Assembly (NCBI RefSeq): GCF_004337985.1
Contig: NW_021940919.1
Span: forward strand, 1,085,106-1,149,105
DNA: 64,000 bases
Direction: 5' to 3'
Source of the DNA: Pyricularia pennisetigena
Taxonomy: Eukaryota; Ascomycota; Sordariomycetes; Magnaporthales; Pyriculariaceae
Of this stretch, positions 36,552 to 47,879 are shown piece by piece. The notes beneath the pieces are model-generated. The model saw only the letters and a program-made list of their open reading frames with translations, ran no database searches and was not told the DNA's origin. Each line of letters starts with the position of its first letter. Positions within the stretch are counted from its first letter, which is position 1. The translations under genes and the position numbers were made by a program.

Positions 36552-37637
36552 ACGGGTAATATTTTATAAACGTAATAATTTTTATTTAATATTAAGGATT
36601 GGGCGTACGATTCGATTCCCACGGGTTGGTTTAATGTTAAAATCGTTTTTAAATGGTTAAAACAGGTTTTTTTGCTTAAAACGAAACCAAATATTATTAT
36701 AAAATAGCGGTTATTAATATTGCATTAAATTTTAACGTTTTAATCGATTAAATTTATATTTAAAAACGCTTAAAAATAAAGTTTTCCTCGAATATTTATT
36801 TATTTACCATTTACATTTTATTTAACCGTAAAATATATTTATTTGTAATTTTAGTAAAACCTATTACCGGTAATATGTAAAATTTTTAACGTTTTTAAAT
36901 ATTATTACGTTTAAATAACGAAAACGGTTTTTTACCGTTTATCGGTTCGCAACGTAATTTCCGGTTTCCCTAAAACCGGGATTTGGCCGGCAATACCCTT
37001 TGAAATATTAACTCCGGATTAAATAAAAAGTTTTAATGTAAAAATTATTTAAATAATAATTTTTAACCGCAATTCGGATTAAAATATAACTAACGTTATT
37101 TTCGGGACCCTAAAAACTTCCTAAAATATTAAAAAACAGGTTATACAAATAACAGGCCGGTTGGGCGAATATAAAAAAGATTTGGTTAATTTTATATAAA
37201 TAATATTTAGAATTTTAAATTGTTTAAATCGTGAATTTTATTAAATTGTTTAAATCGCGAGTTTTACCTCCTAAAATAAACGGTTAAACGAAAAGATTAA
37301 AATTTTCAAATTTGCATTTAAAAAACGCGTGCGCCGCCAAATTTAAAACTCTTTTTATAAACAGGCCGGTATATAGGAAACGGTTTACGGCCTGGATTAA
37401 AAAAAGGCGGCCATAAAGGCCAAAATCCGGTAATAATACCGAAATTAGGATTAGGACCAGGGATTTACGGTTTCATTTTTGGATTATAATGTAAAAAAGC
37501 TTTTTGCGAATTAATAAATATAGGTTTTATTGCGATTTACTGCGGAAAAACGATTAATTGTATATTCGATATTTTTATGGCCGTTTTTCGGGAGGGTGTC
37601 CACTTTAAGGGTATATCCACTTCTGGGTCACCCACTG
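36552..37637 (+). pseudogene. pogo/Fot1-like transposase relic, 3' part and right TIR
   Basis: This continues the transposase after the gypsy insertion: a DSxPTGWxNVKIVFKWLKQVF-like block (about 36615-36690), FSKTYYR matching the conserved PLKTYYR region (about 36855-36880), and FKQRKRFFTVYRFA-like sequence near 36910. The right terminal repeat, about 37590-37637, ends CCCACTG followed by TA, the Tc1/mariner-type target dinucleotide. The element sits within an end A fragment of the TIR family (37640-37708). Many stops; inactive. Bases 36900-37580 hold only degraded coding or non-coding sequence. Confidence 0.65.
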
Positions 37638-37639
37638 TA

Positions 37640-37708
37640 ACTGAAAGGTATATGGAGCGTTCGGTCCCCACTGCGAAGCAGGGGGGTCTAATTTAAGCAG
37701 TGAAACTA
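37640..37708 (-). repeat. End A fragment of the TIR family
   Basis: The inverted end A, CTGAAAGGTATATGGAGCG to GCAGTGAAACTA, is interrupted on its inner side by the pogo-like element. Confidence 0.75.
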
Positions 37709-39353
37709 TTTCAAACATTAGTTTCAGGGCTTATCCCTAAAGCCCAAAGCTCCACAATTAATCCACTCCGTTCGTTTCGCTCCATTTCGTGGCTTAATTG
37801 CGGTTTTGCAATGTATTTGTAGGTCTATCCAAAAAACGTTTTAGTTCAGGTTTGAGGACAATTTGTCGATTTTCGCCGTTTATAGCGGTATTTTTGGCCT
37901 TTTTTTAACCGAAACTCCTTTATTATTCCACAATTACGTACAATATTGAAAAAATAAATTATCGTTAAAATAACGTTTAATACCGCTATTAGCAGCAATT
38001 CGATTTATTTTGTTATTTGTTATAATGGCCGAATTCGATACCACCTGTTTTTAATCCGTTTATAGCGGTATTGTTTTTTCGATTTTTTTTCGATTTTCGA
38101 TTTCTTTTAATATTATTTTCAATTTTTGACCAAATTTTATACTTTTTGCACGTGGAGGGTCGTATATATTTATATATTGTTATACTAAAGTCTGATACAT
38201 AAATTAAATTATATAAACAGTTAAATAAGCGGATAAGCAAAGTATATATTTTTTATATATAATTTATAATCGAAATTCGTTTATATTTTTACCAATTTTA
38301 ACGATAATAAAACCAGAATTTCAGAAGTCCGATTACGTATATAAAAGATCGTCCAAATCCAGTTCTACCTATAATATCGGTTTTGAAAATTGTTAAATAA
38401 AAGAAAGTGCTAAATATGTATTTTATAAATCTTTTTATTTTGCAGCCCAATTTTGTGGTTTTTGCACGTGGGGGGTGGCATATATATATTTAATATAACA
38501 TCTTATTTTGGTACGTTTATCTGATTATATAAACCGTTAAATATGCGGATAGGTAAAATGTATCCAATTTTATATATATTTTGTAATCGAAATGCTTTTA
38601 CATTTTTACCCATTTTAATATTAATAAAACCAAAATTTGTAAAAGTGGATTATGTATATAAATAAACGTTAATGTAAAACCCGATTTACAATACCGGCCC
38701 TTTTTATTTTTTTATAAAACAAATGCTAAATTTGGGTTATTTTTCTATTTTTTGCTTTATTTAATTAAATAAAATTTATAAAAGAAAAACTTTTCTACCA
38801 TTTACCAACAAATTAATAAAGGAATACGTAAATTAAAAATATGTTAATTCTACCGATATTTGCGTAGACTATTAAATTTTTTAACAAATTGTTAATTTAT
38901 ATAATAATATTAATAAAATTTCTATTTTAATCGATAATTGCATACACTATGCAATATGAGGTTTACTAAGCTATAAAAATTGTAAATGAAGCTAAAATTA
39001 ATATTATATACCATTATTTAAAATAAAAATTAAATATAATAAAAAATAACAAATTTTACTCAATATTTTAATATTTTTTCAAATACAGTGGCTATTAAAA
39101 CGCGGCCGGTATTTAAATAATCAATTAATTCCAATAAATTTAACGCAATTTGCTGTATATTTTTATAATTTTTATTTATTTTTTTATTCGAATATTTAAT
39201 TACATATTATATATATACTATTCTCTTTTACCATTATAATACGAATATATTATATGTACCCGCTATAAACGGTGAAATATTACAAACTATCCTTATATTC
39301 ATAAAATAATTATTAACGATATCGCAATATTAAATATATTATTAGTAATACCG

Positions 39354-41192
39354 TAATTTTAATGCTTAAACTAAACCCCCCTGCTTCGCAGTGGGGACCG
39401 AGCGCTCCATGTACCTTTTAACCACATGGCTTTTCGACCAATTACATTGGCCGAAAAAATCGCGCTCGTTCTAGTCGGAGGACATCTTGTCGCATTTCGC
39501 CGTTCATGGCGGTACCACCAACGATAATTTGTCGCATTTCGCCGTTTATAACGGTATTATTAATAATATATTTAATATTACGATATCGCTTATGATTATT
39601 TTATTTTTATAAGGATAATTTGTGGTATTTTGCCGTTTATAGCGGGTAAATACAATATGTTTGCATTATAATGGTAAAAGAAAATAATGTACCCATAATA
39701 TGCAATTCAATATTCGTATAAAAAATAAATAAAAATTATACAAATATATAGTAATTTGCGTTAAACTTATTGGAGTTTGCTGAGTACTTGAATACCGGCC
39801 GCGTTTTTATAACCACTATATTTGGAAAAATATTAAAATATTAAATAAAATTTGTAATTTTTTATTATATTTAATTCTTGTTTCAAAAAATGGTATGCAA
39901 TATTCATTTTAATTTAGTTTACAATTTTTATACCTTAATAGACCTAATACTGCAAAATGCATGCAATTATCGATTAAAATAAAAGTTTTATTAATATTTT
40001 TATATAAATTAACAATTTGTTAAAAAAGTTAAATAATTTACGCAAATATTGGTAAAATGAAAATATTTTTACTTAATATATTCTTTAGTCAATTTGCTAA
40101 TAAACTTTATATAAATTCTTTTTTATAAATTTTATTTAATTAAATAAGGCAAAAAATACAAAAAAAAACACAAATTTAACATTGTTTCTTATAAAAATAT
40201 AAAAAGGGCCGGTATTGCCAATCGGGTTTTACGTTAACGTTTATTTATATATATAATTCATTTTTTCAAATTTTGGTTTTATTAATGTTAAAATTGGTAA
40301 AAATGTAAAAGCATTTCGATGGTAAAATATATATAAAATTGGATATACTTTACCTATCCGCATATTTAAAAGTTTATATAATCAGATATACGTAGAAAAA
40401 TGTATTTTTATATTAAATATATATATATCACCCCCCACGCGCAGAAACCACAAAATCTGGCTGCAAAACAAAAATAATATAAAATTAATTAAATAAAGCA
40501 AAAAAATTTATAAAATACACATTTGGCATTTTTTTTTATTAAACAGTTTTTAAAACCGGTATTATAAATAGGATTGGATTTGGACGTTTGTTTATATACG
40601 TAATCGAATCTCTGAAGTTTTGGTTTTATTATCGTTAAAATTAGTAGAAATATAAACGAATTTCGATTGTAAATTATATATAAAAAAATATATATTTTGC
40701 CTATTCGCTTATTTAACTGCTTATATAATCTGGTATAATCACTAAAATTTCTTATAACGATATATACATATATACGACCCTCCACGTGCAAAATATATAA
40801 AATTTGGTCAAAAATTAAAAATTATATTAAAAGAAATCGAAAAAACAGTACCGCTATAAACGGATTAAGGGCAGGTGGTATCCAATTCGGCCATTATAAC
40901 AAATATAAAAATCAATCGAATCGCTGCTAATAGCGGTATTAAACGCTATTTTTAACGATATTTTATTTTTTCAATATTATGTATAGTTGTGGAATAATAA
41001 AGGAGTTTCGGTTAAAAAAAAGCCAAAAATACCGCTATAAACGGCGAAAATCGACAAATTGTCCTCAAACCTAAACCAAAACGTTTTTTGGATGGACCCA
41101 TAGGTACATTGCAAAACCGCAATTGAACCACGAAGTGGAGCGAAATGGATTAATTGTGGAATTTTGGGCTTTAGGGATAAACTTTAAAACTA
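39354..41192 (+). mobile_element. Nested TIR element, TSD RTAATACCG
   Basis: End A (RIP-altered TAATTTTAATGC) starts at 39354 and end B finishes at 41192 (TTTAAAACTA). The flanks are GTAATACCG (39345-39353) and ATAATACCG (41193-41201). Inserted in the subterminal part of end A of the outer copy. 1839 bp, no gene. Confidence 0.85.
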
Positions 41193-41229
41193 ATAATACC
41201 GTTATAAACGGCGAAATGCGACAAAATGT

Positions 41230-43086
41230 TAGTCTCAGGGCTTATCCCTGAAGCCCAAAGCTCCACAATTAATCCATTTCGCTCCATTTCGTAGCTTAAT
41301 TACGGTTTTGCAATGTACCTGTGGGTCCATCCAAAAAACGCTTTGGTTTAGGTTTGAGGACAATTTGTCGATTTTCGCCGTTTATAGCGGTATTTTTGGC
41401 CTTTTTTTAACCGAAACTCCTTTATTATTCCACAATTATGCACAATATTGAAAAAATAAAATATCGTTAAAAATAGCGTTTAATACCGCTATTAGCAGCG
41501 ATTCGATTGATTTTTTTATTTATTATAATGGCCGAATTCGATACCACCTACCCTTAATCCATTTACAGCGGTACTGTTTTTTCGATTTTTTTCTCGATTT
41601 TCGATTTTTTTTAATATTATTTTTAATTTTCAACCAAATTTTATAATTTTTGCACGTGGAGGGTCGTATATATTTATATATCGTTATATTAAATTTTGGT
41701 GCATATACCACTTTATATAAACAGTTAAATAAATGGATAGGCAAAGTATATATTTTTTTATATATTATTTACAATCGAAACTCGTTTATATTTTTACCAA
41801 TTTTAACGATAATAAAACCAAAACTTCAAAAGTCCGACTACGTATATAAGCAAACGTCCAAATCAAATCCTGCCTATAATATCGGTTTTAAAAATTGTTT
41901 AACAAAAGAAAATGCTAAATATATATTTTATAAATTTTTTTGCTTTATGTAATTAATTTTATATTAGTTTTGTTTTGCAGCCCAATTTTGTGGTTTTTGC
42001 ACGTGGGGGGTGGCATATATATATTTAATCTAACATTTCATTTTGGTACGTATATCCGATTATATAAGCCGTCAAATATGCGGATAGGTAAAATGTATCC
42101 AATTTTATATATATTTTGCAATCGAAACGCTTTTACATTTTTACCAATTTTAATATTAATAAAACCAAAATTTGTGAAAGTGGATTATGTATATAAATAA
42201 ACGTCAACGTAAAACCCGATTTACAATACCGGCCCTTTTTATTCTTTTATAAAAAGAAATGCTAAATTTGGGTTATTTTTGTATTTTTTGCTTTATTTAA
42301 TTAAATAAAATTTATAAAAGAAAAACTTCTTTACGATCTATTAACAAATTAATAAAGGAATGCATAAATTAAAAATATGTTAGTTCTACCGATATTTGCG
42401 TAAATGATCAAATTTTTTAACAAATTGTTAATTTATATAACAATATTAATAAAACTTCTATTTTAATCGATAATTGCATGCACTCTGCAATATTAGGTTT
42501 ACTAAGCTATAAAAATTGTAAATTAAGCTAAAACTAATATTATATACCATTATTTAAAATAAAAATTAAATATAATAAAAAATAACAAATTTTACTCAAT
42601 ATTTTGATATTTTTTCAAATACAGTGGCTATTAAAACGCGGCCGGTATTCAAATAATCAATTAATTCCAATAAATCTAACGCAAATTACTGTATATCTTT
42701 ACAGTTTTTATTTGTTTTTTTATTCGAATATTTAATTATTTATTATATTTACACTATTTTTTTTTACCATCATAATGCGAATATATTATATAAACCCGCT
42801 ATAAACGGTAAAATATTACAAACTATCCTTATATTAATAGAAAAATTATTAACGATATCGTAACATTAAATATATTATTAACAATACCGTTATAAACGGC
42901 GAAATGCGACAAATTATCGTTGGTGGTACCGCCATAAACGGCGAAATGCGACAAAATGTCCTCAGACTAGAACGAGCGCGATTTTTTCGGCCAATGTAAT
43001 TGGTCGAAAAGCCATGTGGCTGAAAGGTACATGGAGCGCTCGGTCCCCACTGCGAAGCAGGGGGGTCTAGTCTGAGCACTGAGATT
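41230..43086 (-). mobile_element. Nested TIR element, TSD ACAARATGT
   Basis: End B starts at 41230 and inverted end A finishes at 43086 (CTGAGATTA). The flanks are ACAAAATGT (41221-41229) and ACAAGATGT (43087-43095). It is 37 bp from the previous copy and in opposite orientation. 1857 bp, no gene. Confidence 0.87.
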
Positions 43087-43224
43087 AACAAGATGTCCTT
43101 AAACTAAAACGAGCGCGATTTTTTCGGCCAATGTAATTGGTCGAAAAGCCATGTGGCTAAAAGGTACATGGAGCGCTCGGTCCCCACTGCGAAGCAGGGG
43201 GGTCTAGTCTGAGCACTGAGACTA

Positions 43225-44340
43225 CTCAAACATGCGTTTGATGGAGAACGTTGAAACAAGTCAGCCATTATAATAATTCTCAGCAATAATATTACCAAAT
43301 CCCATAACTTGGATATCCGCTAAATGAAAAGAAAAACGTTTTATGTTGGAAAATGTTTATTTATTCTTCTATAGCATGATCTGGACGTAAGCAGGTGGCC
43401 GTTTGGGCACTGTAGGTGCGTTATTTTCCAATTTTGCAATCGGCTCCATAATTCTTCAGGAATATCCGGTCCTCACCATAATAAAGCGCAAGGTATAATA
43501 GCTTCTGCCAAGTTGGCGTTAACAACAGTCGAGTACTGAATAATTTCCGGGGGCCAAAAGCTGTATAACTATTAATAACAAGGGTACAACCGGCTTTTCT
43601 GGCTGGTGACATTTCTTTAGTGCCCAATTATAGGTTATCCAACGAATGCAACCTTGTCGGCGCTCCTTCCGCTGAAGGTTTAGGCCAGAGTGTAGCTCAG
43701 AAATACGCTGGCTTAATTGCCCGTAGGGTTCTAGGATTTCAAGCGCTGTGAACCTTCGAAATGATCAAGCCAGAGCAAAGGGTCGGAGAGGGCAGGCATA
43801 GGGATAGGGATGTCACGTGCACGAATGGATATAAGCTTTAGGCAAATTTAGCTCGGAATACAGGGATGCATATTAAAAGGCATAAATAAGTCTTTAAGCG
43901 AGGACGCAGGCAGCGGCGGGTGCATGCGGCAGCTGACCCTAATAATTAACAAGCCTGCCAGAATCAGGAGGATTTGTCGAAGAGTGTACAGCCAAGCCAA
44001 ACACCGAACAACTTCAATCCACTGTTAAATACACATCGCAACTATTTGCAGAGGGTATTATGATCAACATCACTGTTGTCTGCAGTTGCATAATTGGACA
44101 TTACAAATACCGTAGGCAGATATTTTGGGCTGGTCTTTGAAACTGCCCGATCGAGCGCTGGGTGGATCAAACACCACTATAAAACGACTGCTAAACCTTG
44201 AGCGATTGTTTTATCTTAATAATAAAGATTTGATGTGAGTTTCTATTTTAATATTGCAATGGTACTAAAATTGAGAGTAACAGTGCGTAGGAATTTAATC
44301 GCCCGAAAGGAGCAATAGCTCACAATCACCAAATTGTACG
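43225..44340. other. Intergenic DNA next to the transposon block
   Basis: Composition changes abruptly to non-AT-rich sequence. I see no supported gene, RNA or repeat here; the open frames are short and lack motifs. Confidence 0.6.
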
Positions 44341-44350
44341 TTTATAAAAG
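44341..44350 (+). promoter_or_regulatory. Putative TATA box for the secreted protein gene
   Basis: TTTATAAAAG lies 130 bp upstream of the ATG at 44480, suitable for a short 5' UTR. An upstream ATG in another frame lies at about 44355. Confidence 0.45.
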
Positions 44351-44479
44351 GACCATGTTGGGAAGTGTGTTGTGTTCATTGGTTCCTACAGTTCATCCAA
44401 CCGCCTTTGCAAGTTACACGCCTTTATCTCAGCTCAAATCTCTACCAATTTTCCTGTTTCAGCGAATTTATAATCGAAA

Positions 44480-44749
44480 ATGAAATTCGTTTTCTCCCTT
44501 TCCATCAGCCTTTTGGCCACTATGGGAGCTGCTTTGCCCAGCGTTACGACGTCCGACGCTGCCACGCTCAACACTCGCGCCGAACCAATTCCATGCAGCT
44601 CCGGAGGTACATGCTTTGAGCCCAATGGATGCCGAGCTACTATCGATGGTAAAGTCACCACCTTCACCGATCTGTCCTGCAAAATGTTCGGCAAATCACC
44701 AAATGAGAAGAACACGGGACCCACAGGCAGCAGCAAAGTGCAGGGATAG
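44480..44749 (+). CDS. Small secreted protein, 89 aa
   Basis: A short protein with a clear N-terminal signal peptide (residues 1 to about 18, hydrophobic core FSLSISLLATMGA before ALP). An Asn-Thr-Arg near residue 32 could end a propeptide. The mature part is about 57 residues with four Cys (CSSGGTC, NGC and LSC contexts), enough for two disulphides, and a Gly/Ser/Lys-rich C-terminus. I recognise no family. Size, secretion and Cys content fit an effector-type or other small secreted fungal protein. It starts 1.25 kb from the transposon block. A 3' intron with a further exon cannot be excluded. Confidence 0.6.
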   Translation: MKFVFSLSISLLATMGAALPSVTTSDAATLNTRAEPIPCSSGGTCFEPNGCRATIDGKVTTFTDLSCKMFGKSPNEKNTGPTGSSKVQG

Positions 44750-44883
44750 TCGAAACGGCCCAACCGAATTTGGGCAAAGATTATTTGATTTCGCGGTAAT
44801 CTTGGAGCTCTCCGTCGAAAAAGGGTACAAATACTTCGCTGTCGGGTTGCTATCACGTTCATTTGCATATTTATTCTTTATCG

Positions 44884-45446
44884 ATGAATTACGACGGGAT
44901 AGGTCCCTATAAAAGGGCCTATCAAAGTGGGCGGAATCACCGGCCAGCATTCAATGCTGTGTTTAAACAATCAACGGCCCGACGGCTCGCGCTATATATA
45001 TATATATACCCTCACCAAGCACAAAGGAGGCACTCGTCAGGGAAAGAGCGGAACATAAGATCCCTTTCGAGAAGCTATTCTTATGTTAAGAAAAAGCTCT
45101 GTGTTATTCAGAGCGAGGCAACGGCGGAACGTTATGAAATTCCAGCCTGGCGAAGCAATACCAATACTACTTTTGCCGACCTTGGAGCTGAAATTTTCTT
45201 TAATACTATCTTCAAGGACGCTGAAAACGTCTTTTATGACCAAGGTATGTGTTCATAGACCTCGTCTACGCGTAGAAATTAGGTGTGAAACAATTAACTG
45301 TTCTGTTTGTCTTTTTTGCAGTTATAAAGGAGAGTAACTACAATCCATCCGAGCGAGAAGCAAAGGGGGCCACGTGGATCCATGGATTCCTGAGATATCA
45401 GAAATCCAGATCGCACGCACACCTCTTGAATTACAACGCAACATAA
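44884..45446 (+). CDS. Possible spliced gene, 161 aa, unknown function
   Basis: An open frame 44884-45244 joins in phase to 45322-45446 across a 77-bp GTATGT...GCAG intron (45245-45321) with a TTAAC branch-like site. The better part of the product is acidic and aromatic (TTFADLGAEIFFNTIFKDAE), then VIKESNYNPSEREAKG, stop TAA. The N-terminal part includes a (TA)n run at about 44996-45008 that may be a promoter instead, so the true start may be in another exon. No family recognised. Confidence 0.35.
45245..45321 (+). other. Putative intron, 77 bp
   Basis: GTATGT donor, TTAAC branch-like site near 45294, pyrimidine-rich stretch and GCAG acceptor. Confidence 0.55.
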
Positions 45447-46446
45447 TGCCCAAGTGCGGTAGCCATTAGTATTTCAACAGTACGTCACAATAGATGGTCA
45501 GCTACAAAGAAGGAAATATCACGTTTGGTTCCGTTTATTAGTTTACGAGACTGCAATACTACGCACATTTCTGTTAAAGGGTAGGTGGCAGTCAATGCGT
45601 ATCATTTAGGGGAGGGAAGTCCCGTTTGGATAACTGACCGTGATATCTTGGACGAAAGTGACACTGGAGTAGTTTAAGAAAAGGCAAATTTTACTTATTG
45701 CCCCCCTGTGTCTAGTCCGTTTCCAGCCACTTCAAGATCCTTGATAATTGCCCAGGTATGCCATAACCCAAGCATGGGGATATACACAATGCCGGTTAAT
45801 TCTGAACTGCTGCCATATAGTCAAATTCAAATGCCACCACTATGCAGGTCAACTGGACTCCGTAGAGTGGATTAACTGCTAAGGTTCGCTTGGGCAAATG
45901 ATTTATGATCCTTATCTAAAAGGTTTATACAATTCTATTTCGTAAAGAACGTAGAAGATGCTCGACTTCATGGCTGCGTTTTGCATGTACACCATCACGG
46001 GTCCTTGATCGGAAATCTGCTGTTCAGTACGGGCCTCGGTCCCGGGAACCTGGAAGCCGATGAGGCCCCACGTGGCAGGGTCGATGTCGGGGAGTTTGCG
46101 ATCGACACCCCATTCCTTCCTCCATATCGTAGCTCGGCAGCTCGTCCGCCAGGTTCCTGAAGGTCAGCTGCCGAGGCCTGGATCTCGGCTCCCGGGTCTT
46201 GTCGTGACGGATCTATAAGTGTCCTTTGACATAGCCAGGGTCGGTCCTCTTGCGCTCAAAAACCTTGCCGTCCAGAAAGGGGATGCGGTACGCTATCTTC
46301 TTTGGGTCCAAAGATAAATACTTTTCTGGTGTCTAAACTTTTGGCCAAGTAAAGTGCTTATGATAAACCAAGAATTGCATCACTTATCAAGGATAGTGGT
46401 GCATTCCAAGTCCTAATATCCGACTCTTTTTCACATCGTACCTAGC
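45447..46446 (-). other. Intergenic DNA with a possible coding relic
   Basis: On the minus strand between about 46290 and 45950, two frames give protein-like stretches: PKKIAYRIPFLDGKVFERKR, then, after a frame change, EWGVDRKLPDIDPATWGLIG and GPVMVYMQNAAMKSSIFYVL. I do not recognise the family; it looks like a frameshifted gene remnant. The remainder shows nothing. Confidence 0.3.
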
Positions 46447-46955
46447 CATGGCAGCGCGCGTTGAAAAAGAGGCATCAGCCATACACGCTAGAAGAAGTCG
46501 CCAATCACCAAAGCAAGCAGAGGCTCTGGGTCGTCATGAAAGGCAAAGGTTAATTTCCGTCTCGCAGCATCACAACAACAACCAGACATGGAACCAAAAA
46601 CTTTAACCAAGAAAAGTAAAAACCAGTGCACGACCTAACAAAATTCCAGGACGATCATCCAGGCGGCGCAGATGTCCTACAGGATGTTGCCGGGAGGGAC
46701 GGCACCGGGGCCTTTGAATACGCGGGGCACTCTGCCGAGGCCGTCCAAAATCCCGAGGGATTAGCCGTTGTCATCGTCGTCGCCTTGTCGGAGGGTTTGG
46801 GCGTGGGGTCCGACGAGAGTGTTGACTTGGGGGGTGGCGTGCGTGGTATTGTCCCCCGGTGGATTGTTGGCATGGACGCTTGCTGCACGGGTGATGGAGG
46901 GACTGAAAGGAGATGGGAACGTCGACAAAGGGCAAAAAAGGAGTCCAATCGGTAG
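46447..46955 (+). pseudogene. Cytochrome b5-like heme-binding domain, partial gene
   Basis: Exon 46447-46548 gives YTLEEVANHQSKQRLWVVMKGK. After a 78-bp intron (46549-46626, GTTAAT...CCAG) it continues [20 protein letters not shown] and [19 protein letters not shown]. This is the cytochrome b5 fold, with both heme ligands present (His of HPGG near 46655, His of GHS near 46728). The exon boundary falls where b5 genes commonly keep the V-Y/H-D-xT-KF motif. No in-frame ATG is obvious: the upstream exon could start after an acceptor CCTAG at 46445. Sequence after the domain loses similarity, so it may be truncated or part of a decayed fusion enzyme. Confidence 0.6.
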
Positions 46956-47157
46956 CATCATAAACAGACCTGTACTATTTTGATATCCTACAAATAAACG
47001 AGCCGAGTGACAAAATTGAACAAGACCTGAAGGCCGAAGAAATATTCTTGGAGTGAGCCTCGGCCCTCATCCCCGTATTCTCACCGTGTTTTACGGGCAA
47101 GGATCATCGGTCAAGGCGACGCTTGGTAGGAGTTAGCAAGCAAACGCAGTAAAACGG

Positions 47158-47520
47158 TCACCGAATGCAAGAAACGTACCTAAAATACCAATCGGCATTC
47201 GTATTCTCACCACCCGAGTCACAATCCAAAGCCAGTCTTCGAAGCTCAGAGTAGCAGTCGCCGTCCCGCAATGTCAGGCCATTCTTCCCGAGCCATTTGA
47301 CCTTGAGACGGACAAACTTTTTTTCTGCCAGCTTTTTGCATTCCGTTTTCTCCTGACCATTGTTGAAGAAGCCTGCGAGGCTGTCCGGTTTGGCAACATA
47401 GCCAAGTACCTCAGACATGGGAAACTTTTCGTTTTGCCAAGTGGTTTTTACTTCGTAGCAGCGTGCCTGAGCAGTTGCTAGCAGCAAGGCGACGGGGATG
47501 AGGGTAGACACAAGATGCAT
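47158..47520 (-). CDS. Small secreted Cys-containing protein, 120 aa
   Basis: MHLVSTLIPVALLLATAQA is a strong signal peptide with cleavage expected before RCYE. The mature part of about 100 residues is Lys-rich, with Cys in RCYE, TECKK, GDCYSE, LDCDSG and a final VSCIR. An AGGTACGT donor-like site directly after NADWYF means the last few residues may be intronic and the real C-terminus could lie further downstream. I recognise no family. Secretion, size and paired Cys fit an effector-type protein. The frame is intact, in contrast to the neighbouring broken genes. Confidence 0.6.
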   Translation of the reverse strand: MHLVSTLIPVALLLATAQARCYEVKTTWQNEKFPMSEVLGYVAKPDSLAGFFNNGQEKTECKKLAEKKFVRLKVKWLGKNGLTLRDGDCYSELRRLALDCDSGGENTNADWYFRYVSCIR

Positions 47521-47879
47521 CTTGGATGCTGGTTTTGGGACGCTATTGTAAAGAGGAATAGCTGGAGGGAAAGAGTAATGATTATGGTAGACGTGATGCG
47601 CTGAGAATGGCTCTTGATGTCAAAAAACTCAATACCTGAATACACAATGTGGCCCTAACTAACGCAATCTTTATATGATCTCAACCTTTGTTTGGAAATG
47701 GTCTCTAAACTGATGCCTTGAAAATAGTTTTCGGCTGCCTGATCCAGTATACGCCAAATAGTACTATATCATGGTGGGACTTTTAGGCATTCAACAGACT
47801 AGGCAATTTGCTGCGCAAACTGCTCGTATTTTTAGCTTCTATCACCGGGGTTTAGCGAGAGACTCGACCTGTTTTGGGC
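47521..47879. other. Intergenic DNA
   Basis: Upstream region of the secreted protein gene and downstream flank of a PKS relic. No feature is supported. Confidence 0.5.

Larger units (their letters stand above)
37719..43224 (-). mobile_element. Outer 1.8-kb TIR element with two nested copies, TSD YTCAAACAT
   Basis: End B (TAGTTTCAGGGC) starts at 37719 and inverted end A finishes at 43224. The flanks are TTCAAACAT (37710-37718) and CTCAAACAT (43225-43233), a 9-bp duplication with one C to T change. Removing two complete nested copies and their duplications leaves 1792 bp, the normal length. Its right edge is the boundary with ordinary gene-bearing DNA. Confidence 0.87.

Noticed and set aside
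46655..46983. Several overlapping open frames on both strands at the cytochrome b5 fragment
   Set aside because: Only the frame with HPGG and GHS motifs joins to an upstream exon; the others are shadows.
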